From Corynebacterium accolens (lineage in GTDB: Bacteria > Actinomycetota > Actinomycetes > Mycobacteriales > Mycobacteriaceae), in contig NZ_CP100376.1 of the NCBI RefSeq assembly GCF_030515985.1, positions 689,037 through 700,846 on the forward strand: a stretch of DNA of 11,810 bases, in the 5' to 3' direction. Every line of letters starts with the position of its first letter. Within the stretch, counting starts at the first letter, position 1. A program made the translations under genes and the position numbers. Below are positions 6,557 through 11,810 of this stretch, piece after piece. A model generated the notes under the pieces. That model made no database searches and had not been told where the DNA came from. It worked only from the letters and a program-made list of their open reading frames with translations.

Positions 6557-6564
6557 AAAGCGTG

Positions 6565-6602
6565 TTCTCCTTGTAAATGGGAAATTACCTTTCTACATAG
6601 TA
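6565..6602 (-). promoter_or_regulatory. Ribosome binding site and likely -10 of the ABC operon
   Basis: On the minus strand AAGGAGAA (6565-6572) lies 8 bases before the ATPase ATG. Upstream, TACTAT (6597-6602) fits a -10 box, with a weak TGGGAC about 17 bases further up. The leader would be about 35 bases. The ribosome binding site is clear; the promoter is tentative. Confidence 0.5.
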
Positions 6603-6625
6603 ACCCGCCTGGTCGCAGTGTCCCA

Positions 6626-6720
6626 TCATCCCATGGGCTGATTTGGGGGCCAGTTCAATTTTTTGGCGGGTGGGGCGTCCTTTTCGTTTGGAAGCCAAAC
6701 CTGCAGTTCAGCGCCCGTTG
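6626..6720 (-). pseudogene. Possible C-terminal tail of a truncated gene
   Basis: Minus-strand codons up to the TGA at 6626 read a plausible protein end (VWLPNEKDAPPAKK, then LNWPPNQPMG). The frame then runs into DNA that belongs to the quinone-oxidoreductase remnant on the other strand. It lies directly upstream of the ABC operon and could be the tail of a backbone gene whose front was lost when the foreign block arrived. I recognise no family, and it could be chance. Confidence 0.25.
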
Positions 6721-7222
6721 ACGGGTCGCTCTTCATTGCTGGTGGCTCGGGGGCGATCGGCACGGTCGCCATCCAACTTGCACGCCAACGCGGATGGCAC
6801 GTTGCCGCATCCGCGTCGAAACCCAATCACGACTACATGCTTTCGCTCGGCGCGCACAAGGTAGTTGACTACGGCAACCCCCATTGGCGCGAGCAGATCC
6901 TGGAGTGGATGCCCAATGGCGTCGACGCTGTCTTGGCGGTGCAACCGGGCACCTCGGCGGAAAGTTTGCCCGTCGTGAAGGACGGTGGAACATTGGTGTC
7001 GATCTCCGGAGATGCACACATCTCCGAACGTGGCATACACATAACGGGGTCCCCTATCAAATGGACGTTCTCGATGATTTGGTGCAACTCATGGAGCAGA
7101 TCGCCGCAGGGGAGATTCATTTGGAGCTTGAGCAGGTTTATCCGTTTGCAGATGCCCTGGCTGCCCTGGCGAAAGTACAGACCCGGAGGGCTCGAGGCAA
7201 ACTCGCGCTCAGACGAGAGTAA
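6720..7222 (+). pseudogene. Truncated, frameshifted NADPH:quinone oxidoreductase (MDR family)
   Basis: A remnant of a zinc-independent medium-chain dehydrogenase/reductase. It starts inside the gene, at the nucleotide-binding motif SLFIAGGSGAIGTVAIQLA. It continues through the Rossmann domain (SLGAHKVVDY, GVDAVLAVQPGTSAES, VVKDGGTLVSISGDA) to HISERGIHI. The frame is then lost near 7041-7043 and resumes one frame over as NGVPYQMDVLDDLVQLMEQI, ending GKLALRRE at TAA 7220-7222. Restoring one T after 7042 would read HINGVPYQMDV smoothly, so a one-base deletion is the simplest cause. The N-terminal half (catalytic domain, roughly 140 residues) is absent. The gene cannot make a working enzyme. The left limit is approximate. 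Confidence 0.8.
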
Positions 7223-7477
7223 AGCACATGGCCGAGGAACCATGCGGATTCAAGAAGGTGCTGCCTTGCCGAATTCTCAGCCGGTCCGGGTTATTTACAA
7301 CTCTCTACCCCGTATTTAATTCATGGCTTGCGGGTAAGAGGCGGACGATGTTGAGCCGGAAGGGTTGGCATGTCAGACCGCCCAAGGCACGGGCACTGCT
7401 TGGGGCTCGGGACTACAGGGGGAGCATCTTGTACGGATGCTGATGACTTCTTCGAAGACGGGACTTGCTGCCACCGG
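7223..7477. other. Intergenic region, no gene recognised
   Basis: These 255 bases separate two convergent genes and hold no convincing coding frame. Two small structures lie near the LysR 3' end: AGCATC (7423-7428) pairing with GATGCT (7436-7441), and the palindrome TCTTCGAAGA (7449-7458). Neither has a T-tract, so terminator function is uncertain. Confidence 0.4.
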
Positions 7478-8374
7478 CTACGGTTTGGCAGCGGCCACAG
7501 CGACCAGTTCGGCCGCGACTCCTGTCAATCGTCGAGGTCCTGACCAGACGGCCGTCAGGGGGCGGCTGATCCCTTGACCCTCAAAGGGAACGCGCAACAG
7601 GTCCCCGCTCTCGAGCTGGCTACGAAGGGCGAGTTCGCTCAGGACAGCAGGACCCGCCCCGGAAGCAACAGCAACGCGCACCGCGGCGTTGCTGGCAAGC
7701 ACCTGCATCGGCTCGACAGTGACGGCCCCAGCCAACACCTCTTGCAGCGCCTCGCGGGTACCTGAGCCAGGCTCCCTGACAACCAAGGGGGTTTCCGCCA
7801 GCTCTTGCAAACCGATCCTGCTCGTACGGTTCGCCCATTCATGGTTGGGAGCGACAACTACCAGCAACTCATCCTCTTGGACGACCCGGGCATTCAACCG
7901 CATGGGAACGTTCGGGGTCTCAACGAAACCCAGTTGAAGAATGCCCCTTTGCACTTCTTGGAGAACCTGCGCCGAATTCAGCACCTGCACCTCGATGCGG
8001 ACCGGCGGCAATCGACGTTTCAACTCTGTCAGCCAGACCGGTAGCAGGGTTTCTGCGATGGTCATGCTGGCCCCCACACGAAGTTCCAACGTTTCGTTGC
8101 TGCGGCTAGACCGTGACCAATCGTTGAAGCGTTGCCCGGCATCAAGTAGTTCACGGGCTTGAACAGCCAGCAACAACCCCAGTGCCGTCGGTTCCGAACC
8201 GCGGGGGCTGCGCTCAAGCAAAGCCGTTTTCATCCCCGTCTCCAGCTCCGCGATGGCTCGGCTTGCGTTGGGCTGCGCCATCCCCACTTTCCGTGCGCCT
8301 GCCCCCACGCTGCCTTCGTCCACCACGGCAACGAAGAGTTCCAGTACTTGAAGGTTCGGCCAAGCTTCGCTCAT
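7478..8374 (-). CDS. LysR-type transcriptional regulator (YeiE/CbbR-like)
   Basis: A 298-residue regulator with an N-terminal winged helix-turn-helix (about residues 5-65: LELFVAVVDEGSVGAGARKV, then QPNASRAIAELE) and a C-terminal periplasmic-binding-like effector domain (about 95-295: LRVGASMTIAETLLP, REPGSGTREALQEVL). The REPGSGTR stretch is typical of the CysB/CbbR/YeiE branch. It is divergent from a YeiH-family transporter, as yeiE is from yeiH in E. coli, so it probably controls that gene in response to a small molecule, possibly a sulfur compound or another anion. I chose the ATG at 8374 because the family domain begins right after it. An in-frame ATG at 8392 adds 6 residues, and no clear ribosome binding site settles the choice. 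The gene looks intact. Confidence 0.88.
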   Translation of the reverse strand: MSEAWPNLQVLELFVAVVDEGSVGAGARKVGMAQPNASRAIAELETGMKTALLERSPRGSEPTALGLLLAVQARELLDAGQRFNDWSRSSRSNETLELRVGASMTIAETLLPVWLTELKRRLPPVRIEVQVLNSAQVLQEVQRGILQLGFVETPNVPMRLNARVVQEDELLVVVAPNHEWANRTSRIGLQELAETPLVVREPGSGTREALQEVLAGAVTVEPMQVLASNAAVRVAVASGAGPAVLSELALRSQLESGDLLRVPFEGQGISRPLTAVWSGPRRLTGVAAELVAVAAAKP

Positions 8375-8444
8375 ATCAAAAGCATATACCATGATGCGAA
8401 ATTGCCGTCTAGCGGGCTGACGGGGATCAGTGAAGTATGGAAGT
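8375..8444. promoter_or_regulatory. Divergent promoter/operator region of LysR and YeiH genes
   Basis: The 70 bases between the two divergent starts must hold both promoters and the regulator's site. GCAT (8382-8385) and ATGC (8394-8397) form a short interrupted palindrome of the T-N11-A kind used by LysR proteins, next to the regulator's own start. No strong -35/-10 pair is visible. The operator assignment rests on layout and the family's habits. Confidence 0.4.
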
Positions 8445-9479
8445 ATGTCAACGCAAATACAACAGACAGATCCCATAACAGCCCGCCGCGGCTCCTACGC
8501 ACTGAAAAAATATTCCCCCGGGTTGCTTTTGTGTGCGGTCGCTGTGGCAATCGCGATGACCGTTAACGTCTTCCTTCCCGGTGTCAGCCCACTGATCGTC
8601 GCGATCGTGCTCGGCATCGCCCTGACCAACGTGGTTCGCCTACCCGAGTCCACGGCACCGGGACTGACGCTGGCTTCCAAGAAGCTGCTCCGATTGGGAA
8701 TCGTCTTCCTGGGCCTGCAACTGGTGCTCTCAGACATTGTCTCCCTCGGTGCGCCCATGCTCGTGGTCATCGTGTGCATCGTGGCCGGAGGCATTTTCGG
8801 AACCATCCTGATCGGGCGGCTGATGAAGATGCGTTCCGCCCAGGTTCTGCTCATAGCATGTGGTTTCTCTATTTGCGGCGCCGCCGCTGTGGCCGGAGTC
8901 GAAGGGGTCACCGACTCAGACGAAGAGGACGTGGTCACCGCCGTGGCCTTGGTGGTCATCTTCGGCACACTCATGATTCCGGCGATTCCCTTGCTCGGCC
9001 AGCTGCTGGGCATGGAGCCTGAACTCAACGGCATGTGGGCCGGTGGCTCCATCCACGAGATCGCTCAGGTTGTCGCCGCCGGAGGAATAATCGGCGGCGG
9101 GGCGCTGGCTGTCGCCGTCATCGTCAAACTCGCCCGCGTCCTGCTGCTCGCCCCGATCGTCGCGATTTTGAGCATTCGCCAACGCCGGTCAGGAAACGTC
9201 AAACCCGATGAAAAGCGTCCTGCGATCGTCCCACTGTTCATCATTGGCTTCCTGGTCATGATCGTGCTCCGTTCCACACTGGACCTGCCCGAGGGCCTCA
9301 TCCACGCAGGAAGCCTCGCGCAAACGGCTTTGTTGTCCGCCGCAATGTTTGGACTGGGATGTGGGGTGAAGATCCGCAACCTCATCCGGGTCGGAGCCCG
9401 ACCCTTCATCCTGGCCGCAGCCTCAACCATTCTCGTCACAGGCATCGCACTTGCAGGCATCGAACTCGTCCACCTCTGA
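8445..9479 (+). CDS. yeiH: YeiH-family membrane transporter (UPF0324, putative sulfate/anion exporter)
   Basis: A 344-residue membrane protein with about 9-11 helices of the conserved YeiH/UPF0324 family. Distinctive marks are LASKKLLRLGIVFLGLQL (about 77-94), GFSICGAAAVAGVEGV (140-155), GGSIHEIAQVVAAGG (200-214) and AAMFGLGCGVKIRNL near the end. Family members are annotated as putative sulfate exporters by relation to taurine-degradation proteins; direct proof of substrate is scarce, so anion export is tentative. The divergent LysR gene is the expected regulator. The ATG at 8445 gives a typical start but its only purine-rich sequence is too close. The in-frame GTG at 8430 (5 residues longer, GGGG 4 bases upstream) is a real alternative. 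A truncated universal stress protein gene follows 80 bases downstream, perhaps formerly in the same operon. Confidence 0.9.
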   Translation: MSTQIQQTDPITARRGSYALKKYSPGLLLCAVAVAIAMTVNVFLPGVSPLIVAIVLGIALTNVVRLPESTAPGLTLASKKLLRLGIVFLGLQLVLSDIVSLGAPMLVVIVCIVAGGIFGTILIGRLMKMRSAQVLLIACGFSICGAAAVAGVEGVTDSDEEDVVTAVALVVIFGTLMIPAIPLLGQLLGMEPELNGMWAGGSIHEIAQVVAAGGIIGGGALAVAVIVKLARVLLLAPIVAILSIRQRRSGNVKPDEKRPAIVPLFIIGFLVMIVLRSTLDLPEGLIHAGSLAQTALLSAAMFGLGCGVKIRNLIRVGARPFILAAASTILVTGIALAGIELVHL

Positions 9480-9559
9480 TAGGGAACCACATCCTGCAGT
9501 CTCCGCCCAAGCTGATACCTCGTCCGCCCACCACATGACCTTTTAGGAAGGAACCTGAC

Positions 9560-9628
9560 TTGACATTTCTCACCGGTCCAGCTCCGATTATCGTCGGCGT
9601 CGACAGCTCCGATTCTTCAAGGTGGGGG
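9560..9628 (+). pseudogene. 5' fragment of a universal stress protein (UspA) gene
   Basis: AGGAAGGA (9545-9552) is a strong ribosome binding site 7 bases before TTG 9560. The frame reads LTFLTGPAPIIVGVDSSDSS, the typical first strand and ATP-binding loop start of a UspA domain (PIIVGVD-S-SS). Homology stops after about 22 codons (SSRW). Beyond that the sequence is unrelated and the frame ends at 9694 without further Usp features; a complete domain needs about 140 residues. The gene has been cut by the adjacent rearranged mobile DNA. It followed the YeiH gene on the same strand and may have been cotranscribed with it. The exact break, about 9625-9630, is inferred. Confidence 0.65.
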
Positions 9629-9848
9629 CGCCCTTTCTCTTTATTCGGTGAACGTTGCCCAGGCGGAGAAAGTGCAGGTAAAACCACACGCTAGCGAGAC
9701 CTGGGGGCGTGCCTTCGCCAGCCCTTGTAAAAGCCGCCCACGAGGGGAAATGTGCGTAAGGCTACCTGTAGGCGTGCCTGGAACCGTAAATGTCCTGCCA
9801 TGTGGCAAGCGCCGTGGGGCGTATATTCACCCGCCCCCATCGCCGCAT
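9629..9848. other. Unassigned segment between broken uspA and resolvase
   Basis: This is probably the non-coding end of the element that carried the resolvase. GGCGTGCCT occurs twice in direct orientation (9706-9714 and 9771-9779). GGGGCG (9816-9821) and CGCCCC (9832-9837) make a hairpin just after the resolvase stop on the minus strand, without a T-tract. I found no 38-bp Tn3-type terminal repeat and no convincing gene. Confidence 0.35.
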
Positions 9849-10122
9849 CTATGCGTTCTTCAACGCCCGATACACAGTAGGGCGAGTGACTCCGAATTCC
9901 CGTGCCAAGGCTGCTTTCGACTCCCCTGCCATTGTGCGCTGCTTAATCTCCGCTACTTGCTGCGGGCTAAGAGCAGGCTTGCGGCCTTTGTACTTTCCTG
10001 CCTTTTTCGCCAGCGCAATCCCCTCTGCTTGGCGTTCGCGGATAATGGCCCGCTCAAACTCCGCAAACGAACCTAAAATGCCTAGCATTAAATCCGCGCG
10101 TGGATCTGTGGTGTCTTTCGCA
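9849..10122 (-). pseudogene. C-terminal part of a Tn3-type serine resolvase/invertase
   Basis: Translation from the IS boundary gives KDTTDPRADLMLGILGSFAEFE, then RAIIRERQAEGIALAKKAGK, a linker YKGRKPALS, and the helix-turn-helix AGESKAALAREFGVTRPTVYRALKNA. This is the E-helix and DNA-binding domain of the serine recombinase family (FAEFER and RERQ are hallmarks). The catalytic N-terminal domain with the active-site serine is missing: coding sequence is joined directly to the inverted repeat of the IS at 10123. About 91 residues of an expected 180-200 remain. An internal ATG at 10088 could start a 79-residue DNA-binding-only product, but this is likely a decayed gene. Confidence 0.85.
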
Positions 10123-10145
10123 TGAAGCGTCCTGGGTTTAGTTCC
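10123..10145. repeat. Terminal inverted repeat of the IS (left in window)
   Basis: It begins TGAAGCGTCCTGGGTTTAGT and is identical over 23 bases to the reverse complement of 11406-11428. It starts with the 5'-TG typical of IS3-family ends. It directly abuts the truncated resolvase. Confidence 0.92.
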
Positions 10146-10152
10146 GCTTCTT

Positions 10153-11062
10153 TTACGGCCCTGTGTTGATGGGCTGGGTGAGATAGTACTCGGTTTCTAC
10201 TTCCTGTGGGGTGGCGTAGTCCAAAGCTTCATGAAGCCGCTTGGTGTTCCACCAATGCACCCACCGCAAGGTGGCCAGTTCGACTTCTCCGACCGACGTC
10301 CACGGGCCTTGGACATGAATCAGTTCAGCCTTGTAGAGACCGTTGACTGTTTCGGCTAGCGCATTGTCGTAAGAATCGCCGACTGTTCCCACACTCGGGC
10401 GGATTCCTGACTCAGCTAGCGCAGTGGAATACTTCCACGACACATACTGGCTGCCCCGATCGCTATGGTGAATTAACTGGTTTCCATGAATTCGCCCTGC
10501 AGTCGTTAACGCATGCTCCAAAGCCTCCATCGGCAGCGCGTCGGTGCGCATTGTCGATCGTGTAGCGACACCAACAATTTTTCGGCTGAATACATCCACG
10601 ACAAATGCGGTGTAGGCGAATCCTGACAGGGTGCGAACGTAGGTAATGTCGGCAACCCACAACCTGCCTGGCGCCTGCGCACGGAAGTCTCGCTGTACAA
10701 GGTCTGGGCGATGATCCGGTGCCTTCGGGCTAATCGTTGTCACAGGGGTTCGTCCACGTCGGCGGCCGGAAACACCTGCGAGTTTCATCAGACGTGCGGT
10801 CTTGTCGCGGCCGATATGAAAGCCTTCACGGTTCATGGCGTGCCACATTTTGCGGATGCCGTAGACCGAGAAGTTTTCCGCATGCACACGCTGTATCTCT
10901 GGGATGAGCAGGCTATCGCTTAAGGCTCTTGCGCTGGGAACACGTGTGGTGGCTTTGCGGTAGCCGCGTGAGGTGATGAATCCACGATCTGCTTGTTTAA
11001 GGACTCTGCAGATGGACCCGGGCCCCAAACTGATCTTTATACGCGTCGATGTAAGAGATCAT
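10153..11062 (-). pseudogene. IS3-family transposase OrfB, frameshifted near its start
   Basis: The DDE integrase half of the transposase. A natural start is the ATG at 11062, overlapping the orfA stop (ATGA), reading MISYIDAYKDQFGA. The frame is then lost at the run CCCGGGCCCC (plus strand, 11017-11026) and stops soon after. Removing one base there joins it to the long frame GSICRVLKQADRGFITSRGY that runs to TAA 10153. The catalytic motifs are present in that frame: VADITYVRT (first Asp), HHSDRGSQYVS (second Asp), and NALAETVNGLYKAEL (Glu). The HTH_21-like region (NFSVYGIRKMWHAMNREGF) and the C-terminal WWNTKRLHEALDYATPQEVE are typical. The long frame lacks a good start of its own; only a TTG at 11028 opens it. 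Either the copy is mutated or the base run holds a sequencing error. Confidence 0.85.
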
Positions 11063-11379
11063 TTGGTCGTGGGTCGGTCGAGTTCCGCTGCGAAAAAAGC
11101 CGAAGCAGTCTTAAGAATCCCGTTTGCTCGTTTCAGTTCGCGGTTTTCTCGGCGCAGACGCTTGAGCTCTTCTTCCATTGTTTCGCCGCCTGAAGCGTCA
11201 GAGTCATCACGTACTGAAGCGCTGTCACGGTACCAAGCCCGCAACGTGTGGTGAGATACTCCAAGCAGCTCACCGACCTCCGTGTAGGCGCGTTGCAGTG
11301 AGCAAGACTCCAGGCGGACCATTTCGATGATCTGATGGACCGCCTTCTCCTTGAACTCGACGGAATACTTTCTAGGCAT
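11059..11379 (-). CDS. IS3-family transposase OrfA
   Basis: A 106-residue protein that binds the IS ends and forms the front part of the OrfAB transposase. Residues 1-60 are the transposase_8-type helix-turn-helix (MPRKYSVEFKEKAVHQIIEM, GVSHHTLRAWYRD). Residues about 68-95 form a leucine-zipper coiled coil (EEELKRLRRENRELKRANGI). AAGGAAGGA lies 7 bases before the ATG. The TGA stop overlaps the ATG of orfB. A run of six T (T-TTT-TTC, in the codons for AFF near the end) is a candidate slippery site for -1 frameshifting into orfB, the usual IS3 control. OrfA itself looks intact. Confidence 0.92.
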   Translation of the reverse strand: MPRKYSVEFKEKAVHQIIEMVRLESCSLQRAYTEVGELLGVSHHTLRAWYRDSASVRDDSDASGGETMEEELKRLRRENRELKRANGILKTASAFFAAELDRPTTK

Positions 11380-11405
11380 AGTTCAATCCTTCCTTAGCTG
11401 AGGTA

Positions 11406-11428
11406 GGAACTAAACCCAGGACGCTTCA
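11406..11428. repeat. Terminal inverted repeat of the IS (right in window)
   Basis: The reverse complement of the left repeat over 23 bases, ending AGGACGCTTCA at 11428. It lies upstream of orfA, so it is the element's 5' end. It joins directly to the coding sequence of a second transposase. Confidence 0.92.
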
Positions 11429-11637
11429 ATAATGCCCTGGCAGAGTCATTTAACGCCACCTTAAAGCGTGAAGTTCTGCGTGATCGGAAAGTCTTTGATA
11501 ATCCCATTATCTGCCGGCAGGAAGTCTTTCGATGGTGCATGCGCTACAACACCCGCAGACGGCATTCCTGGTGCAACCTTCTAGCCCCCGATGACTTCGA
11601 AGCACTCACATCAGCTACACTGACCCAAGCAGCATAG
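11429..11637 (+). pseudogene. 3' end of a second IS3-family transposase (OrfB)
   Basis: From the IS junction the plus strand reads NALAESFNATLKREVLRDRK, then VFDNPIICRQEVFRWCMRYN, TRRRHSWCNLLAPDDFEAL and TQAA, ending TAG 11635-11637. This is the last part of an IS3-type integrase domain, from the catalytic-Glu helix (NALAES) onward: about 69 of an expected 280 or more residues. The codon at the joint reads AAT where the family normally has GAT (Asp before Asn-Ala), consistent with the joint lying inside that codon. It differs from the 1306-bp element's own OrfB, so it is a different IS. Its front part is absent from the window. Confidence 0.85.
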
Positions 11638-11649
11638 CTAACCCGCGTC

Positions 11650-11670
11650 GTGTCTACTTTCCGGGGGTCA
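11650..11670. repeat. Likely terminal repeat of the second IS
   Basis: Downstream of the transposase stop lies GTGTCTACTTTCCGGGGGTC followed by A. Its reverse complement opens TGACCCCCGGAAAGTAGAC, which has the TG start and character of IS3-family ends. The opposite end is not in the window, so it cannot be confirmed by comparison here. Confidence 0.5.
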
Positions 11671-11810
11671 GGCCCGTATGCGTGTCATCCAGGATGAGTT
11701 GGATAAGCGCCTCACCGGCACCACACTGATTATTGTCGGCTTGGGAATCGATGTGGCGGGCGATAATAGCGGCCGTAGCTTTATCACACGTCAGACTGAT
11801 AGTGGCGCGG
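11671..11810. other. Unrecognised flanking sequence at the window edge
   Basis: Both strands stay open to the edge. Plus: from ATG 11678, MRVIQDELDKRLTGTTLIIV and on through GLGIDVAGDNSGRSF. Minus: ATISLTCDKATAAIIARH, then IDSQADNNQCGAGEALIQL and ILDDTHTG, running into a TAG inside the IS end. The minus frame would be a gene cut at its 3' end by the IS; the plus frame has no ribosome binding site. I cannot tell which is real, and recognise neither. Confidence 0.3.

Larger units (their letters stand above)
10123..11428 (-). mobile_element. IS3-family insertion sequence, 1306 bp
   Basis: The element is bounded by perfect 23-bp inverted repeats and carries two minus-strand frames in the IS3 arrangement: orfA (helix-turn-helix plus leucine zipper) overlapping orfB (DDE integrase) by ATGA. 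The length is normal for the family. Flanks on the two sides belong to different genes (resolvase on the left, another transposase on the right). The bases next to the ends (GCA on the left, ATA on the right) do not match, so no target duplication is seen. A frameshift in orfB suggests this copy cannot transpose by itself. Confidence 0.92.

Noticed and set aside
8495..9052. 185-codon minus-strand frame opposite the YeiH gene
   Set aside because: Same antisense artefact. The YeiH family signatures are unmistakable on the plus strand.
9741..9775. GTGCG-containing stretch resembling a group II intron 5' end
   Set aside because: No domain V hairpin, no reverse transcriptase and no matching 3' end are present; a GTGCG match alone is too short.
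9648..10125. Two overlapping plus-strand frames across the resolvase
   Set aside because: They are antisense to clear resolvase sequence and show no domain features of their own. The GTG at 9648 has no ribosome binding site.
1..11810. CRISPR array, phage module or toxin-antitoxin pair
   Set aside because: No regularly spaced repeats, no structural phage genes and no small overlapping toxin-antitoxin gene pair were seen on either strand.

Overview
The window looks like chromosomal DNA of a high-GC Actinobacterium, most probably a Corynebacterium. This is inferred from gene content (paired CrcB proteins, a membrane-anchored DsbA next to a MauE/DoxX protein, a secreted SGNH hydrolase), TAnnnT-type -10 elements set for leaderless starts, and a tRNA gene without an encoded CCA. 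The species cannot be fixed from the sequence alone.

Positions 1-6620 are an ordered, intact backbone. A secreted SGNH-fold hydrolase (138-935, +) meets a tRNA-Ala(GGC) gene (985-1057, -) across one shared hairpin terminator. A minus-strand pair follows: a MauE/DoxX-type membrane protein with a C-G-C motif, then a membrane-anchored thioredoxin-fold CPHC protein, together a likely extracytoplasmic thiol-redox unit. Divergent from it is a two-gene crcB operon (2446-3104, +), predicted to form a heteromeric fluoride channel. A possible 40-residue ORF lies next. It is tail to tail with a minus-strand operon for a MacB/FtsX-type ABC transporter: ATPase 5828-6556, then an 847-residue double-FtsX permease 3284-5827.

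From about 6720 the window becomes a patchwork. It begins with a 5'-truncated quinone oxidoreductase carrying a one-base deletion. An intact, divergently arranged LysR regulator and YeiH-family transporter follow, the same layout as E. coli yeiE/yeiH. Next is a universal stress protein gene with a good ribosome binding site, cut off after about 22 codons. The segment reads like a DNA fragment with a broken gene at each end and a working regulator/transporter pair in the middle.

Positions 9629-11670 are mobile-element debris: the C-terminal part of a Tn3-type serine resolvase (-), a 1306-bp IS3-family element with 23-bp perfect terminal repeats (10123-11428), and the 3' end of a second IS3-family transposase with its element end at about 11670. 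The 1306-bp IS has unrelated DNA on its two sides and no matching target duplication, and its orfB has a one-base frameshift, so it appears to mark a rearrangement and to be a dead copy. The last 140 bases (11671-11810) belong to flanking DNA that is open on both strands and not recognised.

No CRISPR array, phage module or clear new multi-gene defence or metabolic system is visible. The points most worth following are the asymmetric CrcB pair, the MauE-DsbA pair with paired leaderless divergent promoters, the imported LysR/YeiH/Usp block, and the IS junctions.
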